From Pseudomonadota bacterium (GTDB taxonomy: Bacteria > Desulfobacterota > Syntrophia > Syntrophales > UBA5619): a stretch of DNA of 12,198 nt. Shown here one piece after another: positions 6,677 through 12,198 of this stretch. The stretch is from positions 1 to 12,198 of the forward strand of contig JAHJQP010000076.1 of the NCBI GenBank assembly GCA_018819165.1, read 5' to 3'. The notes under the pieces are model-generated. The model saw nothing but the letters and a program-made list of their open reading frames with translations, had not been told where the DNA came from and ran no database searches. Position 1 is the stretch's first letter. Every line of letters begins with the position of its first letter. The position numbers were made by a program, and so were the translations under genes.

Positions 6677-7530
6677 GGCAGGGCCACCTTCGCCTTCCGC
6701 AATTCCATAAACAACGACTGGAGCACATCGAGGAAAGAGGCGTATCCTTCCGCCTGATGGACCGCGAGGACTTCCGGCGGTAGAAACCGGGAAAGATCCT
6801 CCCGGATCGCCGTTTTCAGTTCCTTCCGCACCTCGGGTGAAGGGTCCGCGAAGAAATCAAGATTCCGTGCGGCCTGAAACGGCCAGGCGTACATCCTGAA
6901 TTTTCTTTCGATCATCTCCTTGTCGGCGGCCGCATTCAACACCGTCCGCAGATACCAGAGATCGAAGATATCGCGACCCTTGAGGTAACGGCGTTCCAGG
7001 AGCGCGCGGATCTTGTCGGAGAGAATCTCCGGAAGGGTTTCCGCCACCAGCACGGCATTGGGACGCGGCACACGAAAATCGCCGGCGGCGATCAGGTAAG
7101 AAACGGCCGGAAGCGCCGACAGAATATGGTTCTTCGTTTCCGGAAGGGTGTCTCTCCGGATACCCTCGAATTCGAGCTTGACGGAAATCTTCTCCCGGGA
7201 GGCCGCCGGCCTGTAGTCCACGAAGAGCTTCAGGGTATCTGTCCGGGTCGATTTGTCGGACGAGGTCAAAGCGCCCGGTCCGAAATGGGGGACCATCTCC
7301 CTTTCCACCGCCTTCAGCGCTCGATTCAGCTTCGCCCGAACCTCATCGGCGCCGAGGGGCGTCACAAAATCCAGGTCCTCGGAAAACCGGATCCCTCCGT
7401 AGCACCACCGGAGCGCCGTCCCCCCCTGAAAGATCAGCTCGCGACTTCCCGACAGGGAGTAGAGTTGATGCAAAAGGATCAACTGGGCGATCTCCGCCTT
7501 CCGGACGTATGTCTCACGGTAGTTCTTCAT
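6673..7530 (-). CDS. abiEii: AbiEii-family nucleotidyltransferase toxin
   Basis: This is the toxin of a type IV toxin-antitoxin pair. The AbiEii family has a nucleotidyltransferase fold and halts growth by acting on cellular targets; work on relatives reports tRNA modification. The 285-residue protein shows the motif FQGGTALRWCYGGIRFSEDLDF: the GG-T at 36-38 and the metal-binding Asp52 and Asp54. A second conserved block has KLEFEGIRR (118-126). The third has LPEILSDKIRALLERRYLKG then RDIFDLWYL, with Lys173, Arg186, Asp187 and Asp190. All expected catalytic positions look intact. The ATG at 7530 is certain as the 5' limit because an in-frame TAA lies two codons upstream. No Shine-Dalgarno precedes it, and a TATAAT box lies about 11 bases upstream, which suggests a leaderless or nearly leaderless transcript. 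It is the first gene of the pair. Confidence 0.9.
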   Translation of the reverse strand: MKNYRETYVRKAEIAQLILLHQLYSLSGSRELIFQGGTALRWCYGGIRFSEDLDFVTPLGADEVRAKLNRALKAVEREMVPHFGPGALTSSDKSTRTDTLKLFVDYRPAASREKISVKLEFEGIRRDTLPETKNHILSALPAVSYLIAAGDFRVPRPNAVLVAETLPEILSDKIRALLERRYLKGRDIFDLWYLRTVLNAAADKEMIERKFRMYAWPFQAARNLDFFADPSPEVRKELKTAIREDLSRFLPPEVLAVHQAEGYASFLDVLQSLFMELRKAKVALP

Positions 7531-7534
7531 GATG

Positions 7535-7572
7535 GTTTACATTATAATACATTTTAGTATTATTTTGTAAAC
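7535..7572 (-). promoter_or_regulatory. palindromic operator overlapping the abiEii promoter
   Basis: An AT-rich inverted repeat has arms at 7535-7550 and 7557-7572, matching at 14 of 16 positions around a six-base spacer. On the minus strand it contains TTTACA (7571-7566) and a perfect TATAAT (7546-7541), spaced 19 bases apart. A start at about 7534 would leave only a few bases before the ATG at 7530. The palindrome overlapping the core promoter fits autorepression by the AbiEi winged-helix protein. The sequence is seen directly; the binding protein is inferred from the family. Confidence 0.65.
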
Positions 7573-7854
7573 AGATATTTTCGGCCTGATCGTTGCGCCG
7601 CAGAAGTTCCCTCATTTCCGGGTTGTTTTGACCTTACCCCGAAGTATGTACCAAGTTCAGGGGGGAAGGTCAACCTTCCACAAAAATCTGTCCGAATAAT
7701 GAGCGAGATTTTTCGGTATGGGATTGCCATGAAACCATACCTGAATCCGTGGGACGGATAGAGCGGAAATGAATATAAATACTTGCCAATAAAGAGGATT
7801 GATGTTATTCAGCCTCCGGGAAATGAACAACGTGAATGGAAAAGGAGGTTCGTC
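7573..7854. other. intergenic region between AbiE and the peroxiredoxin gene
   Basis: Apart from the 7630-7679 repeat, this region holds no convincing gene. On the minus strand, about 7580-7625 can be read as a short coding-like peptide (NNPEMRELLRRNDQAE), possibly a gene remnant. A TATAAA lies at 7774-7779 and a TTGCCA at 7783-7788, but no good -35/-10 pair for the peroxiredoxin is evident. Confidence 0.3.
7630..7671 (+). repeat. right flanking repeat of the AbiE module, palindromic copy
   Basis: The first 29 bases (7630-7658) match the left repeat at 27 of 29 positions. Here the unit continues into a complementary arm: GACCTTACCCC (7630-7640) pairs with GGGGGGAAGGTC (7660-7671) at 10 of 11 positions around a 19-base loop. 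A second small palindrome, GGAAGGT/ACCTTCC, overlaps its right end (7664-7679). The element therefore looks like a REP-type palindrome, with the left copy being a half-unit. Confidence 0.75.
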
Positions 7855-8319
7855 ATGGCTGAAAAGAAAATAGCGCAAAAAGGCAAAAAGTTGAAGGATT
7901 TCAAACTAAAGAATCAGAACGGCCAGGACTTCCATCTGACGGATTACAAAGGGAAAAAGGTGCTGTTGTCCTTTCATCCGCTGGCCTGGACGCCCGTCTG
8001 CGCCCAGCAGATGAAGTCCCTGGAAAAGAGCAAAAAGGCCCTGGATAAACTCAACACCGTGGCCGTGGGCCTGAGCATCGACAGCGTTCCCTGCAAAGCG
8101 GCCTGGGCCAGAAGCCTGAAAATCAAAAACACGAAGCTTCTCGCCGATTTCTGGCCCCATGGGGGGGTGGCCAAATCCCTGGGAATGCTGAGAGCCGAAG
8201 GATTTTCGGAAAGGGCCAACATCATTGTCGATGAAGCGGGAAAAATCATGTGGGTCAAGGTATATCCGATCAGGCAGTTCCCCGACATCGGGGAAATCCT
8301 GACGGCCCTGAAGGCCTGA
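7855..8319 (+). CDS. thioredoxin-fold peroxiredoxin (AhpC/TSA, AhpE/BCP-like)
   Basis: This cytoplasmic thiol peroxidase reduces hydrogen peroxide or organic peroxides through a peroxidatic cysteine. The 154-residue protein shows the PxxxTxxC active-site pattern as Pro42, Thr46 and Cys49 in FHPLAWTPVCAQQM, with a likely conserved Arg120 in FSERANIIVDE. The stretch AVGLSIDSVPCKAAWARSL (70-88) places a second cysteine, Cys80, where AhpE-like proteins usually have another residue, so it may be a resolving cysteine or incidental. The ATG at 7855 was chosen because AAAGGAGG lies at 7841-7848. An upstream in-frame ATG at 7783 lacks such a site. The acyl-CoA synthetase starts 15 bases after the stop, so the two are probably co-transcribed. 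Confidence 0.9.
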   Translation: MAEKKIAQKGKKLKDFKLKNQNGQDFHLTDYKGKKVLLSFHPLAWTPVCAQQMKSLEKSKKALDKLNTVAVGLSIDSVPCKAAWARSLKIKNTKLLADFWPHGGVAKSLGMLRAEGFSERANIIVDEAGKIMWVKVYPIRQFPDIGEILTALKA

Positions 8320-8334
8320 ACGAGGAGAAACGCG

Positions 8335-10872
8335 ATGAGTTTTGAGAGGAGCTGGCACAGAAGCTACGCCGCCGGCGTCCCCCGGGAGATAGCGTTCGAC
8401 CGGACGACGATGCCGGAAGTCCTGACACGGACGGCGCAGCGGTTCCCGGATCGCACGGCGCTCATCTTCATGGGGAAGAGGATCGCCTACCGGGAGTTAG
8501 AGGCGCTGGTGAACCGCTTCGCAAGGGCGCTGACGGAGATCGGGGTGAAGGCCGGGGACAAGGTGGCGATGCTCCTGCCCAACATGCCGCAGATCGTCAT
8601 CGCCGACTATGCGGCTTTGCGGATCGGCGCCGTGGCGGTGATGAACAACCCCCTCTATACCGAGCACGAGCTCACCTATCAGCTCAACGACTCCGACTCT
8701 ACGGTTCTCGTCACCCTGGACCTCCTCTATCCCCTCGCCCTGAATCTGAAGGCAAAAACCGGGATCCGGTCGATCATCGCCTGCCACATCACCGACTACC
8801 TCCCCTTCCCGGGCAACAAGCTCCTCCCCTACCTAAAAAAGGAGCTTTACCTGAAGATCCCGCAAGAGAAAGGGGTGTACGAATTTCTCCCTCTGCTCGA
8901 CAAATATCCGGATACGCCGGTGGAAAACGCCGCCCGCTGGGAGGAGGTGGCGACGCTCCTGTACACGGGCGGGACGACAGGGGTGAGCAAGGGGGTCATG
9001 CTGACCCACGCGAACATCTCCTGCAACACCCAGCAGCTCCGGGCCTGGTTTCCAGACGCTAAAGACGGACAGGAAAGCGTGCTCGCCGTCTTCCCCCTCT
9101 TCCATGCCGCCGGCTGGACGGGAATGCAGAACATATCGATCCTCACCGGCTGGACCGACATCCTCGTCCCGCGTCCCGATCCGCAGGTCATCATCGAGAT
9201 CCTGAAAAAGTTCAAGCCGACGATCCTGCCCGGTGTTCCCACAATCTATGTCGGCCTTTTGGCCCGGGCGGAATTCCGGAAGATGAACCTCTCCTCCCTC
9301 AAGGGGTTCTTAGCCGGGGCGGCGCCGCTGCCGGTCGAGGTGATAAGGAAGCTCAAGAACCTTAAGGACGGCCCGGTCATCAATGTCTACGGCCTCACCG
9401 AGATCTCCCCGATGGGGACGGCCACCCCCTGGGGCGGGGAGGAAAAACCGGGGACCGTCGGCGTCCCGCTCCCCAGCACCGACCTCAGAATCGTCGATAT
9501 GGAGACGGGGACCCGGGAGTTTCCGACGGGCGAGGCGGGGGAGATCTGCTTCAAGGGGCCGCAGGTCATGAAGGGCTACTACAAGAAGCCCGAGGAGACC
9601 GAGGCGGTCCTCAGGGACGGTTGGCTCTATACGGGGGACATCGGCTTTCTCGACGCGGACGGATATCTCACCCTCGTGGATAGAAAGAAGGACCTGATCA
9701 TCGCAAGCGGCTTCAACATCTACCCCAAGGAAGTCGACGAGGCCCTCTCCTCCCACCCCAAGGTCCTCGAGGCCTGCGCGATCGGCGTCCCCGACGAGTA
9801 TCGCGGCGAGACGGTGAAGGCCTACGTCGTCCTCAAGCCGGGAGAGGAGGCCGACGCGGAGGAAATCATCGCCCACTGCCGGCAGACGCTCTCCCCCTAC
9901 AAGGTCCCGAAGATCGTCGACTTCATCGACGAGATGCCGAAGAGCGCGGTGGGCAAGATCCTGCGGCGCGAGCTGAAGGAACTGGACAGAAAAAAACGGG
10001 GGGGAAATAGGGGCGCTGTCCCCCTTTTTTTCCTTTTTTTTAGAAGGAGGTGCACCTTGAGTATTGCTGAAAAGACATTTGCCACGCTGACGTTTGCGGA
10101 GCCGGAGGCGGGAATCGGGCTTGTCACTCTGAACCGCCCGGAGCGGCTCAACGCGATCAACCCCGTTATGCTCCAGGATTTCGAGGCGCTCCTAACCGCC
10201 CTCGCCCAGGATGAGACGATCCGCGTCCTCATCCTCACCGGCGCGGGCCGGGGCTTCTGCTCGGGCGCCGATCTGAGCGACGCGACGGCGCACCGGGAGA
10301 CGGAGGCCTTCGCCGATCCAGAACGCTTCCTTCACCTCGTCATGGAGCGCTATGCCGCTCCGATCCTCGGGCTCCGGGCGATCCCTCAGCCGGTGATCGC
10401 CGCGGTGAACGGCCCCGCTGCAGGGGCAGGATTTTGCCTTGCGCTCGCCTGCGACGTCCGGTTCGCGTCGCCCGCGGCCTATTTCATCAACTCCTTCATC
10501 AACGTCGGCCTTTCCGGCAGCGAGTTGGGGGCCACATACCTTCTCCCCCGTCTCATCGGCCTCTCCCCGGCGGCCGAGATCCTCTACACGGGCCGGAAGG
10601 TCCCCGCCGAGGAGGCGGAGCGGATCGGCCTGGTGAACCGGATCGCCCCGCCGGAATCGCTCCTCGAAACCGCCCTGGCCTGCGCCCGGCAGATGACCGC
10701 CAAGAGCCCCGGCGGGCTCAGGCTGACCAAGCGGGCCCTCGACCGGAACATCGACGCGCCGTCGCTCGCGGCGGCCGTGGATTTCGAGAGCCGCAACCAG
10801 GCGCTGATGGCCTTCTCCGGGGAATTCTTCCAGCTCATCAAGGCTTTTGCAAAGCAGCCGGAAAAGCGATAA
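8335..10872 (+). CDS. fadD: AMP-forming acyl-CoA synthetase, reading frame fused to a crotonase
   Basis: The synthetase activates a carboxylic acid to its acyl-CoA through an acyl-adenylate. Residues 1 to about 552 form a complete adenylate-forming enzyme: the ATP-binding P-loop LLYTGGTTGVSKGVMLTHAN (208-227), VYGLTEISPMG (351-361), YTGDIGFLDADGYLTLVDRK (432-451), DLIIASGFNIYPKEVDEAL (453-471), and the catalytic Lys541 in AVGKILRREL. This is a normal length and a natural end at about DRKK. The frame does not stop there: it runs through a low-complexity segment (553-574) encoded by a REP-like insert and continues into a crotonase domain (575-845). The start at 8335 has a GAGGAG site at 8322-8327. 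The crotonase has its own start signals (separate entry), so separate proteins, a fusion, or both are possible. The substrate chain length is unknown, so the fadD symbol is a family label. Confidence 0.88.
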   Translation: MSFERSWHRSYAAGVPREIAFDRTTMPEVLTRTAQRFPDRTALIFMGKRIAYRELEALVNRFARALTEIGVKAGDKVAMLLPNMPQIVIADYAALRIGAVAVMNNPLYTEHELTYQLNDSDSTVLVTLDLLYPLALNLKAKTGIRSIIACHITDYLPFPGNKLLPYLKKELYLKIPQEKGVYEFLPLLDKYPDTPVENAARWEEVATLLYTGGTTGVSKGVMLTHANISCNTQQLRAWFPDAKDGQESVLAVFPLFHAAGWTGMQNISILTGWTDILVPRPDPQVIIEILKKFKPTILPGVPTIYVGLLARAEFRKMNLSSLKGFLAGAAPLPVEVIRKLKNLKDGPVINVYGLTEISPMGTATPWGGEEKPGTVGVPLPSTDLRIVDMETGTREFPTGEAGEICFKGPQVMKGYYKKPEETEAVLRDGWLYTGDIGFLDADGYLTLVDRKKDLIIASGFNIYPKEVDEALSSHPKVLEACAIGVPDEYRGETVKAYVVLKPGEEADAEEIIAHCRQTLSPYKVPKIVDFIDEMPKSAVGKILRRELKELDRKKRGGNRGAVPLFFLFFRRRCTLSIAEKTFATLTFAEPEAGIGLVTLNRPERLNAINPVMLQDFEALLTALAQDETIRVLILTGAGRGFCSGADLSDATAHRETEAFADPERFLHLVMERYAAPILGLRAIPQPVIAAVNGPAAGAGFCLALACDVRFASPAAYFINSFINVGLSGSELGATYLLPRLIGLSPAAEILYTGRKVPAEEAERIGLVNRIAPPESLLETALACARQMTAKSPGGLRLTKRALDRNIDAPSLAAAVDFESRNQALMAFSGEFFQLIKAFAKQPEKR
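9990..10041 (+). repeat. REP-like insert with terminator-like hairpin joining two genes
   Basis: Seven A (9990-9996), one C, and seven G (9998-10004) are followed by AAATAGGGGCGCTGT, five C (10020-10024), seven T (10025-10031), CC and eight T (10034-10041). The A7/T7 and G5/C5 runs can pair around a 17-base loop with a one-base bulge, ending in a T-rich tail, like an intrinsic terminator. The core GGAAATAGGGGCGCTGTCCCC closely resembles the element after gpmA (4164-4181). It contains no stop codon in the synthetase frame. The long homopolymers make this a site where a sequencing length error would change the frame. Confidence 0.7.
10044..10059 (+). promoter_or_regulatory. strong Shine-Dalgarno deciding a TTG start
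   Basis: AAGGAGG at 10044-10050 is a near-perfect ribosome binding site, six bases before the TTG at 10057-10059. It argues for independent translation of the crotonase despite the continuous frame upstream. Confidence 0.8.
10057..10872 (+). CDS. crotonase-family enoyl-CoA hydratase/isomerase-like protein, TTG start
   Basis: The 271-residue crotonase-fold protein binds acyl-CoA and probably does hydratase, isomerase or related chemistry. Oxyanion-hole segments are present: GAGRGFCSGADL (62-73) and NGPAAGAGF (118-126). The two glutamates of classical enoyl-CoA hydratase (rat Glu144 and Glu164) are replaced by Cys127 in AGFCLALACD and Phe147 in NSFINVGL. An acidic residue, Glu156 in GLSGSELGATYLLPRLIG, sits near the position used by PaaG-type isomerases (Asp136). 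A Δ3-Δ2 isomerase or another activity is therefore more likely than canonical hydration. The TTG start is backed by AAGGAGG. The same frame is open upstream into the acyl-CoA synthetase, so a fusion product is also possible. Confidence 0.88.
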   Translation: MSIAEKTFATLTFAEPEAGIGLVTLNRPERLNAINPVMLQDFEALLTALAQDETIRVLILTGAGRGFCSGADLSDATAHRETEAFADPERFLHLVMERYAAPILGLRAIPQPVIAAVNGPAAGAGFCLALACDVRFASPAAYFINSFINVGLSGSELGATYLLPRLIGLSPAAEILYTGRKVPAEEAERIGLVNRIAPPESLLETALACARQMTAKSPGGLRLTKRALDRNIDAPSLAAAVDFESRNQALMAFSGEFFQLIKAFAKQPEKR

Positions 10873-10946
10873 TCCAAAAGGAATGGATGATCCATCGATG
10901 GCAGAGCTGAAAAAGTGCAGGCGACTGAACCGCGGGGAGTGAGAAA

Positions 10947-11588
10947 ATGACGGACTCGGATCGGAAACGCATCGGCCTGATCGCCGACAGCCACGGCAAC
11001 CTGGAGGCAACGGAGCAGGTGATCTGCCTCCTTAAGAGGCGCGGCGCCGATCTTCTCGTCCATCTCGGCGACTTCTGCGACTCGGTCCGCCACGACCGGG
11101 CGGCGACGATGATCAATCTCCTCCGGGAGCACGGCGTTTTAGCCGTCAAGGGGAACAACGACTTCCTCGTGGAGAACATGCTGGCCGAGACTCGCCGGCC
11201 GGCCGGCCCGGATGGGGAGAGAACGCTGGCCTTCCTGAGGACCGTCCCCATCACGCGGGCGGTGGACGGACTCCGTTTTGCCCATTCGCTCCCCTTCGAC
11301 TCCATCCGCTCGTTCTACGTGCCGATCGACATCGGAAACACCCTGCGGGCGGTGCAGCTCTTCGCCGAAACGGATTTCGAGATCCTCTTCTGCGGCCATT
11401 CCCATCTTCCCATCCTCTTCCGGAAGGCAGCCGGACGGGTGACGCGGGAGTCGGTACAGGCCGGACGGCCGGTCATTCTGAAGCAAACCGAACGCCACAT
11501 CCTCGTCGTCGGCGCTGCGGACGACGGCGAGTGCGCCCTGTACGACCAGGAGGCCGGGACCTATGAACGGCTGCGGATTTTTGAATAG
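10947..11588 (+). CDS. calcineurin-like metallophosphoesterase, YfcE-type
   Basis: This is a two-metal phosphoesterase acting on phosphomonoesters or phosphodiesters; the natural substrate is not predictable. The 213-residue protein shows the full metal-ligand set in order: Asp14 and His16 in IADSHGN, Asp42 in HLGDFCD, Asn70 in KGNNDF, His113 in RFAHSLPF, and His151 and His153 in CGHSHLP. It has no signal peptide, so it is cytoplasmic. A GGGAG site lies seven bases before the ATG at 10947. It is 74 bases downstream of the crotonase gene on the same strand and could be part of the same transcript, although no metabolic link is visible. Confidence 0.93.
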   Translation: MTDSDRKRIGLIADSHGNLEATEQVICLLKRRGADLLVHLGDFCDSVRHDRAATMINLLREHGVLAVKGNNDFLVENMLAETRRPAGPDGERTLAFLRTVPITRAVDGLRFAHSLPFDSIRSFYVPIDIGNTLRAVQLFAETDFEILFCGHSHLPILFRKAAGRVTRESVQAGRPVILKQTERHILVVGAADDGECALYDQEAGTYERLRIFE

Positions 11589-11712
11589 AGCTTTGAACGG
11601 GGTTTTCTACAAATGGGTTACAAGGTTCATCGCGTCCTGATCGAAAGATTCCGCTCCTTTTCGTCCCGGCTCGTGCCGGCCTGCGCCCTTCTCGCGGTGA
11701 ATCAAAATTGTG

Positions 11713-11752
11713 TTGACATACAAACATATCTTCCCTTATACTCCAATATACT
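11713..11752 (+). promoter_or_regulatory. sigma70-like promoter with duplicated -10 box
   Basis: A perfect TTGACA at 11713-11718 is followed after 18 bases by TATACT at 11737-11742. The ten bases TATACTCCAA are repeated exactly in tandem (11737-11746 and 11747-11756), giving a second TATACT at 11747-11752. The first pair is a strong promoter for the PAS gene. The duplicate may be an alternative -10 at poor spacing, or an operator. Confidence 0.75.
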
Positions 11753-11900
11753 CCAAAAACTTCGTAAGGGGATTCTTATCTGAAACTGCGTGCGCCGTCG
11801 AGGAACCAGGCGGCTAACGGAGAAAACAAACCTCAACTATCCGGAGAAACCGGTCTACTCGACTCAAATTATCTTCCTTCCCCATGAGAGAGGTATTGCC
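11753..11900 (+). other. structured 5' leader of the PAS gene
   Basis: About 150 transcribed bases precede the PAS start. GTCGAG (11797-11802) can pair with CTCGAC (11858-11863), enclosing a CCGG/CCGG hairpin (11841-11844 with 11850-11853, loop AGAAA). A competing pairing of GCCG (11794-11797) with CGGC (11811-11814) is possible. I do not recognise a known riboswitch class. The earlier part of this gap (11589-11712) shows no terminator or gene. Confidence 0.3.
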
Positions 11901-12198
11901 ATGAGTTCGAATCCCGCCAACAAGAAGCTTGCCACAAAGATAAAAGATCTCGAGTTGAAGCTGGCAGCATACGAGAAGGGGGCAGCCCCCCAGCTGATCT
12001 CGGAAGAATTTCGAAGACTCGCGAACCGGTCACGGGACATGATTTACCGATACGATCTTACGACCCGCCGGTTTGTCTTTATCAACAACACGTACCGTGA
12101 ATTCTACGGCATTGACGCGGAAGGCGGCCGGGAGGTAACGGCCAAGAGTGTCCTGCTCAGCATCTACCCGGAAGATTTGGATAAGGTAAAAAAAGCAC
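11901..12198 (+). CDS. PAS-domain sensor protein, N-terminal part, truncated by window end
   Basis: The frame is open from the ATG at 11901 to the end of the window (99 codons). An AGAGG site lies seven bases upstream. Residues about 7-28 (KKLATKIKDLELKLAAYEKG) look like a short coiled coil. Residues about 35-99 match the start of a PAS domain: RSRDMIYRYDLTTRRFVFIN, then YREFYGIDAEG and LLSIYPEDLDKV, the typical I-Y-R-Y-D, F-x-x-I-N and H/Y-P-E-D elements. There is no signal peptide or membrane segment, so it is probably a cytoplasmic sensor. The output domain (histidine kinase, diguanylate cyclase or other) lies outside the window. A strong promoter about 160 bases upstream suggests it heads its own transcript. 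Confidence 0.85.
   Translation, partial: MSSNPANKKLATKIKDLELKLAAYEKGAAPQLISEEFRRLANRSRDMIYRYDLTTRRFVFINNTYREFYGIDAEGGREVTAKSVLLSIYPEDLDKVKKA

Noticed and set aside
7580..7625. A short minus-strand coding-like peptide (NNPEMRELLRRNDQAE) beside the AbiE module
   Set aside because: Too short to assign to a family and without start or stop signals; noted only as a possible remnant.
10192..11010. A 272-codon minus-strand frame over the crotonase and its downstream gap
   Set aside because: Antisense mirror of the crotonase gene, with low-complexity Arg/Gly-rich translation and no family features.
11613..11783. A 56-codon plus-strand ORF upstream of the PAS gene
   Set aside because: It lacks a good ribosome binding site and runs through the TTGACA/TATACT promoter, so it is probably a chance frame.
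11753..11900. Cyclic-di-GMP riboswitch upstream of the PAS gene
   Set aside because: The conserved core motifs of the GEMM class are not visible, despite possible pairing.

Overview
The window looks like chromosomal DNA of a GC-rich, anaerobic or metabolically versatile proteobacterium-like organism. Fatty-acid activation and β-oxidation genes, a TRAP carboxylate transporter and a PAS-domain sensor together suggest a Desulfobacterota/Syntrophales-type genome. That placement is inferred from gene content and style only; no phylogenetic marker is present.

Layout. (1) Positions 8-2725 hold a two-gene unit: the large permease of a TRAP transporter (FcbT3/DctM type) followed 12 bases later by an amidase-signature hydrolase. 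(2) Positions 2726-3334 are a remodelled gap. It holds a 58-residue two-helix membrane protein, a short remnant of the C-terminus of a second TRAP permease, a 14-bp direct repeat, a strong rho-independent terminator and a candidate promoter. (3) Positions 3335-4084 encode phosphoglycerate mutase (gpmA), followed by a REP-like hairpin repeat. (4) Positions 4232-6040 encode a 602-residue acyl-CoA dehydrogenase. (5) Positions 6052-7671 hold an AbiE-type (type IV) toxin-antitoxin pair on the minus strand, bracketed by two near-identical 29-bp repeats, with the toxin gene transcribed first. (6) Positions 7855-10872 encode a peroxiredoxin, an AMP-forming acyl-CoA synthetase and a crotonase-family protein on the plus strand. 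The last two are fused in frame by what looks like a REP-type insertion, although the crotonase keeps its own Shine-Dalgarno and TTG start. (7) Positions 10947-11588 encode a calcineurin-like phosphoesterase. (8) Positions 11589-12198 hold a strong sigma70-like promoter with a duplicated -10 box, a structured leader, and the N-terminus of a PAS sensor protein that runs off the window.

How the genes fit together. The acyl-CoA dehydrogenase, acyl-CoA synthetase and crotonase make a plausible acyl-CoA oxidation set, with the peroxiredoxin possibly protecting it from peroxide. The AbiE module sits between the dehydrogenase and the rest, with repeats on both sides, so it was probably inserted into this locus. 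The transporter-amidase pair suggests uptake and hydrolysis of an amide-containing or aromatic organic acid. I found no CRISPR array, tRNA, rRNA or intact transposase. The most unusual features are the toxin-first, repeat-flanked AbiE module with an operator overlapping its promoter, the REP-mediated synthetase-crotonase reading-frame fusion, and the crotonase that lacks both classical catalytic glutamates.
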